Notes: generated by a model not told the origin, from the sequence alone. Shown: positions 24,491 through 33,147, counted from the first letter of the stretch. The stretch: 64,000 nt of DNA from DASXZH01 sp036502005 (GCA_036502005.1 DASXZH010000016.1:15386-79385); one strand, 5' to 3'. Numbers and translations are program-made.

Positions 24491-26320
24491 TTATCGTGCC
24501 GTAAGTTTGGCCTTCGTGTCATCGGTCGAAATCGTTGTCGCGTTGGAAGCCACGAGCTTGCCTTTCGCGTCCCACACCTGCAAGAACTTGCCGGTGTAAA
24601 CAACTCCGCTCCCGTTCTTAACGCTTGATACAGGAGCCTTCGGCGTGATAGACGCCGCGCCAGTTACTGTCCCTGTCGTTAGGTTGAATAGAACCAAAAC
24701 TTGGGCTACCGCCGCTCCTTGTCCAGGTATCACGGAAACGTTTGCCCCATAATAGGAGTTCGTGTAGGACAATGCAGTTAAGCTATCCGCCTTTACAATA
24801 AAGCCGGTTCCTGTTAAGCCACTGGAACTTACGGAAACAGAAGTTGGTGTTTTGGCAGTGAAAGTGACCAAACTGCCAAAACCGTTGCTCGCCTGTCCAA
24901 AGAGAAAGCCAGAAGCGCTCGTGCCAAGTGAACCGCCTGTGCCCAAAAAGACTTTCTTGGCCGGGTACGGCATCCAATCGGGATTGTCAATAACAATTGA
25001 ATCGGATGATATTAGAAGGGCAGGGTTTACACCACCAATTGAAACTGTCCATATTGATGGCGGGGAAGTGTTCCTTGAGAAAGCCACCGTTCCACCGTCG
25101 GGAGAAACGGTTGGCTGCTGATCGTCTCCGCCAGTCGCACCTGAATGTATAAGCCACTCAGTCCCACTTGCAAGGTCGTGGCCGAAGATGCTGTCGACAC
25201 CAGAGACGTTTTCTGATAGGACCAGCTTTTGTGCATCCGGAGTATAAGCGAGGCCGGAGATGTAGTATTGTTCTGGAATCACGGACAGTAATGCTCCACT
25301 GGTGTTATAAATTCCTATGCCGTAGACGTAATAACCAAAGGTTGGAGCTGTAATCTCCACCGAAGCGGCAAATTGTGTACCGTTCGGCGACCAAGCAGGG
25401 CGTACTCCTTCAACGGCCAAAACGCATTCAGTGATAGAAGCTTCGGTGACCCCTCCCAGCGCGGGACTCAAAGTTATAGCCGGCTCGTTCACATTCGCCA
25501 TTGCGCCCGCAAAATTGATCTGAAAAAGTCCACTCGACGCAGTAACGTTCACTGAACCCGATGCGCCACCAATGGTCGACAAGTTGTCTAAGGCCGTTTG
25601 AACTTGGGGGCCCGTAGCATTGTAAGGAAGCGCGGCTGTTGTTTGGCCCTTAAAAGTTAAGGTGAAAGTGCCTCCGGTAGCGACAACCCACAAAAATTGG
25701 GTTCCGCCAAATGCAGTGGCTCCAGTGGCTGCCACGCTTCCTGTGGGTAGAGCTATTTTCAGGCCGACTGCAGATGAGTAAGCAATAAGGTTATTCAGCG
25801 GAGAAAACGCAGGAAGCAAAGGGCTAGAGTTGATTGTTGCGATTGGCGCGACGCTCGATCCGTCTGCCTCCATAGTCATGAGAGTGGACTTCCCTTGATA
25901 AAGGCCATAGAAGACGACCCGGCCATCATGAGAAAACGACGGTGACGTAGATTGGCTGATCGGAACTAGCGTGGTTAAGGGCGCAGCCGTTTTGGTCAAC
26001 AAGTTGTAGCTTGCGACTTCCCCGTTCTCGTTGTAAATGATGCTCGTTTGGTTTATGTTCGGGACCGGATTGAAAGTGAGATTTGTAAATGTGCCGCCTG
26101 AAACGCTAGTAAGAGCGACCCCAGCGTGCGCGGTAGTTTGCGTTTGGAGCGGAGCGCTTGACTGGTAGGTCATTGCCAACCCTCCAACGTTTCCCTGCTG
26201 GGTGCTTGGGCCAGAGTTACCGGAAGCAGAGGCGCCTCCACCGGAACCACCGCATCCGCTTAGCGCGAGCGCTAAGGCTGAACCAATGAAAGCGAAATTA
26301 CAACGACGTTGAAAAGGCAT
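24491..26320 (-). CDS. beta-propeller (PD40/TolB-like) lipoprotein with inserted domain
   Basis: 609 residues. Signal peptide with lipobox LSGC (Cys23) and a Gly/Ser linker. PD40-like propeller blades follow (SPSFSHDGRVVFYG, MTMEADGSS, PAFSPLNNLIAYSS, RPAWSPNGTQFAAS, PTVSPDGGTVAFSR). Residues about 203-298 interrupt the propeller with a module (GGTFTLTFKGQTTAALPYNATGPQVQTALDNL...) of a kind seen repeated in large planctomycete-type surface proteins. The C-terminal 170 residues match the end of the 503-residue paralogue at 50234-51745. A TATAAT lies 6 bp before the ATG, so the transcript may be leaderless. The ligand is unknown. Confidence 0.82.
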   Translation of the reverse strand: MPFQRRCNFAFIGSALALALSGCGGSGGGASASGNSGPSTQQGNVGGLAMTYQSSAPLQTQTTAHAGVALTSVSGGTFTNLTFNPVPNINQTSIIYNENGEVASYNLLTKTAAPLTTLVPISQSTSPSFSHDGRVVFYGLYQGKSTLMTMEADGSSVAPIATINSSPLLPAFSPLNNLIAYSSAVGLKIALPTGSVAATGATAFGGTQFLWVVATGGTFTLTFKGQTTAALPYNATGPQVQTALDNLSTIGGASGSVNVTASSGLFQINFAGAMANVNEPAITLSPALGGVTEASITECVLAVEGVRPAWSPNGTQFAASVEITAPTFGYYVYGIGIYNTSGALLSVIPEQYYISGLAYTPDAQKLVLSENVSGVDSIFGHDLASGTEWLIHSGATGGDDQQPTVSPDGGTVAFSRNTSPPSIWTVSIGGVNPALLISSDSIVIDNPDWMPYPAKKVFLGTGGSLGTSASGFLFGQASNGFGSLVTFTAKTPTSVSVSSSGLTGTGFIVKADSLTALSYTNSYYGANVSVIPGQGAAVAQVLVLFNLTTGTVTGAASITPKAPVSSVKNGSGVVYTGKFLQVWDAKGKLVASNATTISTDDTKAKLTAR

Positions 26321-26326
26321 AGAGCC

Positions 26327-26356
26327 ATTATAGTGGCGTTTGCCTTCTTACTGCAA
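26327..26356 (-). promoter_or_regulatory. promoter of the 609-aa lipoprotein gene, probably leaderless
   Basis: On the minus strand TTGCAG (26351-26356) and TATAAT (26327-26332) are 18 bp apart. Only 6 bp separate the TATAAT from the ATG at 26320, so transcription would start at or next to the first codon. Confidence 0.6.
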
Positions 26357-26363
26357 ATCTCGG

Positions 26364-27398
26364 TTACTTAACCTCCGATAGATCGTAAACGAAGGCTCGC
26401 CCCTTGCCATCGTTGCCCATATCGATATAAATGGTTAGCGTCTTCAGCTTCGCGTCTTTTGGCACCTTGATCATAATTCGATGGGACTCGGTGTCGTTCG
26501 GATCGAGCGTGTCGTCGGAAAATGGATCGTCGTGCTTTGCCTTAAGATAGTCCGCGTCCGTGACCTTATCGTCGTCCGTTTTAACGGTCGTTTTGATCGA
26601 ATCGGCGGTGTAATACCGATGAACCCAAGTGGGGTTCGTGATGGTGACAGTCGCGACGAGAAATTGCTTGCCGTCATCGGCCGTAAGGCTGCCAAATGGT
26701 CCCGCAGCCAGAGCAATCGAATCGACGCTCATGTTGAGCCAGCCGTAGGCGTAGGTTGTTCCCACGGTTGCCGGAATTGAAGTAAGAGCGGTGCCGCCGG
26801 TTTTATCACTTGGATCCGCGTAGGGCGCGGCAAGCGGTTTTACGGCGTTCGCCGGGTTTTGCAAGTCAAATCGAATCACTTCGTAGCTCGTTCCGGAGAC
26901 CTTTCGCTTAAGGATCAGCTTCGGAATAATCCCACTCGCGGGAACGATGATAAAGGATGTGACGACAGCAGTACCCTGCCCGGGTTTCAAAGTTACATCG
27001 AGCGTGCCCTTATCCGTCTCTTGGCGACAATCACCTCCATCGTCGATTGTGTTGTTTTGCGAATCAACAACTTGGAAAAAGTTTTGGCTGCTGATGTACA
27101 AATCATTCGGATTTGGGTTTTTAAGCTTGAAATGGATGAGCAGCATTTTGTGGTCGGCGTCTGGCTCGACCTCTTGATCGTTTTTAATGTTGAACTGGCC
27201 GACCGTGTATTCGGCCCCGGTTATCGTGATGTTCACAGGCGTATCGCCTTGCAACACGGTGTAAGTTTGGCCGAACTTGCCCATGCCCCCAGGCATTGGC
27301 GCGGTCCCTTTGGTATAAACCTTGTCCTGGGCGATTGCTTGGACTGCGCCCATTAATAGGCAGGCAACGGCTAAAACGACGGTTCTTGCTCTCATCAC
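26364..27398 (-). CDS. secreted DUF4352-like protein
   Basis: 344 residues with a signal peptide (cleavage near VQAIAQ). Two beta-sandwich halves follow: the first (about 50-190) has HKMLLIHFKLKNPNPNDLYIS and DSQNNTIDDGG..LKPGQG, typical of DUF4352/immunoglobulin-like 'telokin' domains; the second (about 210-340) has QFLVATVTITNPTWVHRYY. Such domains are often periplasmic or surface-exposed ligand or partner binders. No catalytic residues were seen. Its gap to the propeller lipoprotein is 43 bp on the same strand. Confidence 0.72.
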   Translation of the reverse strand: MMRARTVVLAVACLLMGAVQAIAQDKVYTKGTAPMPGGMGKFGQTYTVLQGDTPVNITITGAEYTVGQFNIKNDQEVEPDADHKMLLIHFKLKNPNPNDLYISSQNFFQVVDSQNNTIDDGGDCRQETDKGTLDVTLKPGQGTAVVTSFIIVPASGIIPKLILKRKVSGTSYEVIRFDLQNPANAVKPLAAPYADPSDKTGGTALTSIPATVGTTYAYGWLNMSVDSIALAAGPFGSLTADDGKQFLVATVTITNPTWVHRYYTADSIKTTVKTDDDKVTDADYLKAKHDDPFSDDTLDPNDTESHRIMIKVPKDAKLKTLTIYIDMGNDGKGRAFVYDLSEVK

Positions 27399-27432
27399 GA
27401 TTCCGCCATATTACCAGGCTAAGCGATCAGAT

Positions 27433-27720
27433 TCAAATCAGAGTGGCTTTCGAGTGGCCGTTAGTTCGCGAATCAGCAGTTTGCCGATAGTGCTCACCAT
27501 CCGCTACGCGGAAGTGCTGGTTCGAGATGAACCAAACCTCATCGCGGTCGTTGCACAGAATGAAATAGGCTTCCGAAGTTTCGGAGGGGCAGTGTAAACC
27601 CAACACTTTGTAGCGAAAGCCCGAAGTAAAGCCGCTTTCCAGCGGCAAAGGACGGGGTGCGTTTGGACGTTCCGATTGCTGCACCACAACCCACAAATCC
27701 GTTTGTAAATATGCGCTCAT
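27433..27720 (-). CDS. hypothetical protein, 95 aa
   Basis: A small soluble protein with the pattern GFRYKVLGLHCPSETSEAYFILCNDRDEVWFISNQHFRV, which reads like a compact beta fold. A GAGGA ribosome-binding site lies just before the ATG, and the gene fits between two same-strand neighbours without overlap. I do not recognise it, and no partner is obvious. Confidence 0.6.
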   Translation of the reverse strand: MSAYLQTDLWVVVQQSERPNAPRPLPLESGFTSGFRYKVLGLHCPSETSEAYFILCNDRDEVWFISNQHFRVADGEHYRQTADSRTNGHSKATLI

Positions 27721-27747
27721 ATCTTCCTCGAATTTTAATGACGCCAG

Positions 27748-28371
27748 CTATTTCGCCTTGTTCCCTTCAACCGGAATTGGATTCGCCCTCAGAATCTTCG
27801 CGACGTGAACCAAGTTATGGCCCAAATAGGAAACTAGCTGGTTTGTGTACTCTTGGTCCTGGCCAACATCGACATAGTCGTCCTCGCCGCCGGCGAGCCC
27901 GACCCAATACGCTTCCGCGTTAGGCGGAATCGTCGCGCCAAATTGCATCAAGTTATAGAGGATGCCGGCTGCCACGTTCTGCGCGCCGTCCTCGTTCCCG
28001 ACCACGCAGACCCCGCCGACCTTGTTGTACAAAGGAAGTTGGCCCGCAGTGGTTGTTTCGTTTAACAACGCGTCCATGCGCTCCAGCACCATTTGGCAAA
28101 CGGAACTCCGTTTGGCTAGCCAGATCGGGCATCCGATAACGATAATATCGGACTCTAAAAGCTGGGAGTGAATTGCGGGCCAGCCGTCGTTTTTGCCCAT
28201 GCTCGCCTCAACCCCAAAGTGGATTTTTGCATCCACGGCATGGATCGTCTTGCAATCCACATGATGGGATTTTAAGACCGCCTCGACCTTGGACAACAAA
28301 GCCGCTGTGCTGGATTTTTCACCCTGAGGCTTAAGAGTGCAGTTGATGAGAATTGCCTTTAATGAACTCAT
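27748..28371 (-). CDS. flavodoxin-fold NAD(P)H/FMN reductase family protein
   Basis: 207 residues. The N-terminus KAILINCTLKPQGEKSSTAALL has the beta1-phosphate loop of the NADPH-dependent FMN reductase family. ESDIIVIGCPIWLAKRSSVCQMVLERMDAL matches the 'G.P.w.....s...K...dR' segment, and NEDGAQNVAAGILYNLMQFGATIPPNAEAYW is the usual third conserved part. It should bind FMN and reduce quinones or other electron acceptors in the cytoplasm. A palindrome abuts its start codon, so it may be under a local repressor. Confidence 0.85.
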   Translation of the reverse strand: MSSLKAILINCTLKPQGEKSSTAALLSKVEAVLKSHHVDCKTIHAVDAKIHFGVEASMGKNDGWPAIHSQLLESDIIVIGCPIWLAKRSSVCQMVLERMDALLNETTTAGQLPLYNKVGGVCVVGNEDGAQNVAAGILYNLMQFGATIPPNAEAYWVGLAGGEDDYVDVGQDQEYTNQLVSYLGHNLVHVAKILRANPIPVEGNKAK

Positions 28372-28372
28372 G

Positions 28373-28392
28373 GAGCGTTCATACGAACGCTC
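28373..28392. promoter_or_regulatory. palindrome at the start of the FMN-reductase gene
   Basis: GAGCGTTC-N4-GAACGCTC, an 8-bp perfect dyad, touches the ATG of the minus-strand reductase gene and takes the place of a ribosome-binding site. It looks like a TetR-class operator or an RNA hairpin that hides the start. No regulator gene lies next to it. Confidence 0.55.
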
Positions 28393-28475
28393 TATGAAAA
28401 CTGATCCAATCTGAGCGTCAACACTTTTGGCGACCCAATGAAAATAACCCTATAAACCCTAGAAACTTGGCAACC

Positions 28476-29747
28476 CTACGCTGCCTGAGTCTGGCCAAAC
28501 TCCAAAGGCTTCGGTGCAGCGTCGTCCATCAAATCCTTGGCAGTGCGTCCACTCTCCGGGAAGGAGCTATAACCGAGCTCGATCCGGACCGGGCTATTCG
28601 CCGCATAGCGAACGGACATCCATTGGCTGATCTTGGCCAGCAAGCGGTCCCAAACTACATCAATGTTTTGGCCCGTGGAGGGAAGCAAAATCCCAAAACC
28701 ATCTCTGCCGTAGCGGCAAACCAGGTCCAACCGGCGAAGGTTATCGCGGAAGAACTCTGCGGCGTCGGCCAGAAAATCGGTTACGCTCTGCTCGCCATAA
28801 AACTGTTTCAGCGTATCCAGGCCCTCAAAGTTCACAAGCACCAGGCCAAGGGAGTGAGATTCGCAGGAGGCGCGGTGAAGCTCTTCTTCCAACCGCATCT
28901 TCATGAACGCCTCGGAGTAGGCGCCGGTAGCCGATTCAATTACCTCGTAATCGATGGCGGAAGCTTGGCGGCGAAGCACTCGGTCCTTATCACCCTCGCT
29001 CACCAAGATCTTGCGAAGCTTGGCTAAAGATTGGCGGAGGATGTGGGAAACGTAGTTGCAAGAGATATCGAGCTTGGCGGCGATCTCGGTCTGGTTCATG
29101 GCTTCGAAGTGGAAGAGAACCAACACTTCTCGCTCCAGGTCTCGGAGCTGCTTCATGGCGTGCTCCAGAACCATTCGATCTTCCATGCTGAGCTGCTCCG
29201 GGCAGAAGGCAGCGGCATCTAGCTTCTCGACCTCTGTATCACCCTCTTCATCTCCATTGGGGGCCGAATCGAGAGAAGCGACTTTGAGCATTTCTTGAGT
29301 CAGGAACACTTCTCGCACAGCCGATTCGCTGATGCCAATGGCATCGGCAACTTCGCGCTCGGTAGGAATTCGAGCGTGCTGCTGCTGAAGGCCGTTATAA
29401 GCGCGCATCACCTTGTGGCGCAGCTCCTGCAGCCAGGCTGGGTGCCGAATCGTCTGTGTTCGGTCCCGCAGATAATGCTTGATTTCACCGGCGACCAGAT
29501 AGGTTGCGTAGGTGTTAAACCGTACGCCGGCCGAGGTATCAAACTTAGTCAGCGCATTGAGAAGGCCCACAAAGCCCACCTGCACTAAATCCTCTATGGG
29601 TTCCAAGCCTGCAAATCTGCGCGCGATCCTTTCCACCATCGGCGCATATTGCAAGATGATCAGGTCTTTCAGGTCCTCGCGCGGGTTCTCTAGATACCGC
29701 TGCACGAGGGACTCTGGGTCCAGATGCAATTCATTGTTTTCCGACAT
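28476..29747 (-). CDS. RNA polymerase sigma factor fused to a degenerate GGDEF domain
   Basis: 423 residues in one uninterrupted frame. Residues about 10-100 form sigma region 2 (LVQVGFVGLLNALTKFD, FNTYATYLVAGEIKHYLRD), 105-160 region 3, and 195-250 region 4 with its HTH (MNQTEIAAKLDISCNYVSHI). This is the sigma-28/sigma-B-like group without region 1.1. Residues about 268-415 form a GGDEF fold. The motif is GRDGF (347-351) instead of GG(D/E)EF, so diguanylate cyclase activity is unlikely, but RxxD (Arg338-Asp341) is at the exact spacing of the c-di-GMP inhibitory I-site. It may bind c-di-GMP and couple it directly to promoter choice. A GGAG ribosome-binding site supports the start; a GspF/PilC gene lies upstream. 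Confidence 0.9.
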   Translation of the reverse strand: MSENNELHLDPESLVQRYLENPREDLKDLIILQYAPMVERIARRFAGLEPIEDLVQVGFVGLLNALTKFDTSAGVRFNTYATYLVAGEIKHYLRDRTQTIRHPAWLQELRHKVMRAYNGLQQQHARIPTEREVADAIGISESAVREVFLTQEMLKVASLDSAPNGDEEGDTEVEKLDAAAFCPEQLSMEDRMVLEHAMKQLRDLEREVLVLFHFEAMNQTEIAAKLDISCNYVSHILRQSLAKLRKILVSEGDKDRVLRRQASAIDYEVIESATGAYSEAFMKMRLEEELHRASCESHSLGLVLVNFEGLDTLKQFYGEQSVTDFLADAAEFFRDNLRRLDLVCRYGRDGFGILLPSTGQNIDVVWDRLLAKISQWMSVRYAANSPVRIELGYSSFPESGRTAKDLMDDAAPKPLEFGQTQAA

Positions 29748-29772
29748 TCATCACTCCGTTGAATTCTGCCCT

Positions 29773-29866
29773 GTTGGTAATCCTTTACCAACTCTTTGAA
29801 GGGGCCGAGCCAACCCAGCTCGGCCTGCAACTCTATTCAGTTTTCCACTTCCGGCCTAGCCGGAAG
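29773..29866. terminator. three consecutive hairpins between pilC-like and sigma genes
   Basis: Stems GTTGGTAA/TTACCAAC (29773-29792), GGCCGAGC/GCTCGGCC (29803-29825) and CTTCCGGC/GCCGGAAG (29848-29866), each of 8 bp. None has a clear T-run on the minus strand, so they could be weak terminators, processing sites or an attenuating leader of the sigma gene. Confidence 0.45.
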
Positions 29867-29868
29867 CT

Positions 29869-31077
29869 TTACTTGACGCTGGTTACCAGCTTGAAGATCG
29901 GGGTCATAACCGAGATTGCGATGAATCCTACAACGCAACCCATGAAGATGATAAGCATGGGCTCAATCATCGAGGTTAATCCCTTAACCGTCTGCTCCAC
30001 TTCCGCATCGTAAAAATCGCCTACCTTTACGAGCATCTCAGAAAGACGGCCGGACTCTTCGCCGACGTCGATCATGGTGGTAACCATGTTGGGGAACAAG
30101 CCTGACTTGGCAAGCGGCTCCGAAAGCTTTTGGCCCTCGCGAATGCTGTTCCTTGTGGCGTCGATGGCTTCCGTAAGAACCCTGTTGTTCAAGGTCTCTC
30201 CAACGATTTCAAGGCTGCGCATCATGGGTACGCCGCTGTTAATCAGGGTTCCAAAAGTTCGCGTGAAGCGAGCGATGCTCATCTTGAGCACGATTTCGCC
30301 AACCACGGGAAACTTCAGTTTCATATAATCGATCTGATACCGACCCTTGGGTGTTTTGCTATATTGCTTGAAAGCGATAAAAGCAACTATTGCGGCAATA
30401 ATCATCATCCACCAGGAGGACTGGCAGAAATCGCCTATTGCAAAAAGGGCTGCGGTAATGGCCGGAAGCTTGACATCCATTCCATTGAAGATCTCTTTGA
30501 ACTTCGGCAGAACGAATGTGAACAAAGCGGCCAACATGACGAACGAGAAGATCAGAACGAGGACGGGATACATCATCGCAGCCTTGATCTTTCCCCGGAC
30601 TTCGTTTTCGTATTCAAGGAAACAAGCAAGACGATCGAGGATCTGGTCCAAGATACCGCCGACTTCAGCGGCGCGGATCATGTTGATATACAGTTTGCTG
30701 AATACGAGAGGCTGTTTCGCCAAAGCCTCGTTCAGAGTCAAACCGCCGCGAACATCGTTGGTAACCGCTTCAAGAGCGGGCTTTAAAGTTTGATCCTTAC
30801 ACTGGCCCGTGAGAATATCCAAACATCGAAGGATGGGGATACCAGCGTCGATCATCGTTGCGAACTGGCGCGAGAAAATAACAACTGCTTTTGGCTTGAT
30901 TTTCTTCTTGCCAAAGCTCTTATTCATTCCTCCGCCTTTGCTCGATTTGCGAATATCGGTGCAGTGCATCGATTGGTCTCGCAACTTAGCAAGCACTAAT
31001 TGTTCGCTATCTGCCTCCATGGTGGCCTTAACGGTTTTGCCGTTTGAGTCTATGGCCGTGTAAGCAAAGATAGGCAT
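29869..31077 (-). CDS. type II secretion / type IV pilus inner-membrane protein (GspF/PilC family)
   Basis: 402 residues. I start at ATG 31077, preceded by AGGAGGAGA, rather than at 31128. The N-terminus MPIFAYTAIDSNGKTVKATMEA and two T2SSF domains (about 75-200 and 280-400) with GIPILRCLDIL, EVGGILDQILDRLA, GVPMMRSLEIV and VGEESGRLSEML are typical, as are three membrane segments. It is the platform protein that works with a PilB/GspE ATPase to assemble pilins, possibly also the pseudopilin of the xylan operon. Other machine genes are not in the window. Confidence 0.93.
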   Translation of the reverse strand: MPIFAYTAIDSNGKTVKATMEADSEQLVLAKLRDQSMHCTDIRKSSKGGGMNKSFGKKKIKPKAVVIFSRQFATMIDAGIPILRCLDILTGQCKDQTLKPALEAVTNDVRGGLTLNEALAKQPLVFSKLYINMIRAAEVGGILDQILDRLACFLEYENEVRGKIKAAMMYPVLVLIFSFVMLAALFTFVLPKFKEIFNGMDVKLPAITAALFAIGDFCQSSWWMMIIAAIVAFIAFKQYSKTPKGRYQIDYMKLKFPVVGEIVLKMSIARFTRTFGTLINSGVPMMRSLEIVGETLNNRVLTEAIDATRNSIREGQKLSEPLAKSGLFPNMVTTMIDVGEESGRLSEMLVKVGDFYDAEVEQTVKGLTSMIEPMLIIFMGCVVGFIAISVMTPIFKLVTSVK

Positions 31078-31208
31078 GCAGTCTTCTCCTCCTGATACGA
31101 GTAACGTGAGTCCATCACGTTTGTCCAAGTTAGATTCTCGGTATTCGTGTTTTGGAAACTAACGGGGATGCCAAAGGGAATTTAAAAAAATGCAAAACCT
31201 AGCAAATC

Positions 31209-31397
31209 GAGGGGATAGGCGATGGGGGATAGCGGATTGGCAAAGGTTCTTTGCCGGATCGAGAAGTTCCGCTAAGTTTGGGTCACATAGTTTTTGCGTT
31301 CGAAAGCTGTTGACCTTGAATCTAAAGCCGTAAAGCCGATACGGACAGTGTTCGAACTCCGATCCGCCATCCCCTATCCCCTATCACCTATCCCCTC
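31209..31397. repeat. inverted heptamer-repeat element A (GGGGATA units)
   Basis: The left arm (31209-31240) and right arm (31359-31397) are complementary, and the right arm has one extra 7-bp unit. Units read GGGGATA with variants. The core of about 118 bp has no open frame. The element lies between the divergent pilC-like and 31491 genes. Confidence 0.75.
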
Positions 31398-31490
31398 TGA
31401 GATTCGCACCCCATGCCCGTTCCGAGAGGGCAAAAATATTGACATACGACCGCATCCCTTTTTACGCCTAATGGTTTGGGAGAGAAGAAA

Positions 31491-31712
31491 ATGTGGACCA
31501 AAGGATTTTCCGCAGAGATGTACGCTGGGCTGCTATTGAACCAAAACGCCGAAAACGAAGTGTTTGACGTCTGGGTTGGAAATGAAGAGGAGCTAACGAG
31601 GATCGCAGGGGCGTTTGAGTCGACTTACAACTGCACGGTTATTCGGGAGCACGCCCGAATGATTACGGTTTGCTGCCCTGAGGCAGCCCTTCCGGATAGC
31701 GCGATCTACTAA
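31491..31712 (+). CDS. hypothetical protein, 73 aa
   Basis: Starts at ATG 31491 with a purine-rich GGGAGAGAAG upstream. The text FDVWVGNEEELTRIAGAFESTYNCTVIREHARMITVCCPEA looks like a small alpha/beta fold. A TTGACA lies at 31439 without a good -10. It ends 60 bp before the preferred GH4 start and may be co-transcribed. Family not recognised. Confidence 0.55.
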   Translation: MWTKGFSAEMYAGLLLNQNAENEVFDVWVGNEEELTRIAGAFESTYNCTVIREHARMITVCCPEAALPDSAIY

Positions 31713-31772
31713 AATAGATTTGTGGCTACCCTAACCGTTCCCGACCTCAACGTTGTCGGTCTCGAAGGCTCA

Positions 31773-33095
31773 ATGCCGCGTCCGATCAATGTGACCATGA
31801 TCGGCGCAGGCAGCTTCTTTACAAGCTCGATCTTACGCGATGTCTTGCTGATGCCCCGAACTGCCGGCGGTGAGTTGCGGCTTATTGACATCGATGCGAG
31901 CCGGTTGGCTTTAAGCGAAAAGCTAATGCACCGCATTTTGGAGCAGGTCCCGGGAGGGGAGCTGTGGAAAGTGCGTGCGAGCACGGACCGGCTTGAGCTT
32001 TTGCCCGGGACCGATTACATCGTGAACGCGATAGAAGTGAGTGGCATGGAAGCTGTCCGCGCCGACAATGATATTCCGCTTGAGTTTGGAGTGAGCCAAT
32101 GCATCGGAGACACGATCGGCCCGGGCGGGCTTTTTAAAGCACTGCGAACCATTCCGGTTTGGATCCAGATTCTTCAGGACGCCGAGCGGCTCTGCCCTCA
32201 GGCCGTTGTCTTGAACTACACCAACCCAATGAATATGATGTGCCTGGCGGCGGCGCGGACGAGCAAGCTGCCCGTGGTGGGGCTTTGCCATTCGGTGCAA
32301 GGGACTTCGCAGATGCTGGCGGGTTACGCGGAAGTTGAATACGGGGACATGAAGTGGAAGTGTGCGGGTATTAACCACTTGGCCTGGTTCACGGAGTTGC
32401 GTGGTCCGGGCGGCCGCGACCTGTACCCCTTGTTGAAGTCAAAGGCTGCAGACCGTTCGAGCGATTTTGCGAAGGCGGAGCCGGTTAGGACTGACATGAT
32501 GCTTCATTTCGGAGCTTTTATCACGGAGTCCAGCGGGCACCTGAGCGAATATCTTCCCTACTACCGCAAGCGCAAAGACTTGATGGACAAGTACACCGAC
32601 ACTGGTTATCGTGGCGAAGAAAGTTTCTACGCCGACAACTGGCCGAACTGGCGTCGCGGGCAGGACGAAGCGCGGGCTAAGCAGATTGAAGGTTCGGAGA
32701 AGATCAATTTAGAAAGGTCGCACGAGTACGGCGCGTGGATCATCGAGGCCATAGAAAAGCACAAGCCGGTTGTGATTTATGGCAATGTGCCCAACTACGG
32801 GACCATTTCGAACTTGCCTGAGGACGGGTGTGTGGAAGTTGCTTGTTTGATCGACCGAAACGGCATTCAGAAGACGCAGTTTGGGCGTTTGCCAAAGCAA
32901 ATGGCAGCGATTTGCGATTCGAATATGCGGTTTTTTGATATCGCCGCCGACGCGGCGATCTATCGCTCGCGGGAGTTAGCCGCCCAGGCTTTGATGCTCG
33001 ATCCGTTGACCTCAGCGGTCTGCTGCCCGGCGGAGATCAAGTCGATGACGGAGAAGATGTTTGAGGCGGAGGCGGAGTTGTTGCGGGGGTTTTGA
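31773..33095 (+). CDS. GH4 family NAD-dependent glycosidase (alpha-glucosidase/alpha-galactosidase type)
   Basis: About 440 residues. A Rossmann motif (VTMIGAGSFFTSSILRDVLL) begins right after Met at 31773. Conserved GH4 motifs are LIDID, NYTNPMN and GLCHSVQGTS, whose Cys and His bind Mn2+. The GINHLAWF and EYLPYYRKR segments agree. GH4 enzymes oxidise the sugar transiently with NAD+ and act in the cytoplasm. The CHSV form is closer to alpha-galactosidases/alpha-glucosidases than to the CHG form of GH4 alpha-glucuronidases. A GTG at 31722 would add 17 residues ahead of the Rossmann strand; I prefer 31773 because it has GAAGG upstream. Confidence 0.88.
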   Translation: MPRPINVTMIGAGSFFTSSILRDVLLMPRTAGGELRLIDIDASRLALSEKLMHRILEQVPGGELWKVRASTDRLELLPGTDYIVNAIEVSGMEAVRADNDIPLEFGVSQCIGDTIGPGGLFKALRTIPVWIQILQDAERLCPQAVVLNYTNPMNMMCLAAARTSKLPVVGLCHSVQGTSQMLAGYAEVEYGDMKWKCAGINHLAWFTELRGPGGRDLYPLLKSKAADRSSDFAKAEPVRTDMMLHFGAFITESSGHLSEYLPYYRKRKDLMDKYTDTGYRGEESFYADNWPNWRRGQDEARAKQIEGSEKINLERSHEYGAWIIEAIEKHKPVVIYGNVPNYGTISNLPEDGCVEVACLIDRNGIQKTQFGRLPKQMAAICDSNMRFFDIAADAAIYRSRELAAQALMLDPLTSAVCCPAEIKSMTEKMFEAEAELLRGF

Positions 33096-33147
33096 GGGTG
33101 TTCATTTGTAGCACCGCCTCCGGGGTACCGGATTATGGGGTTGCCTT

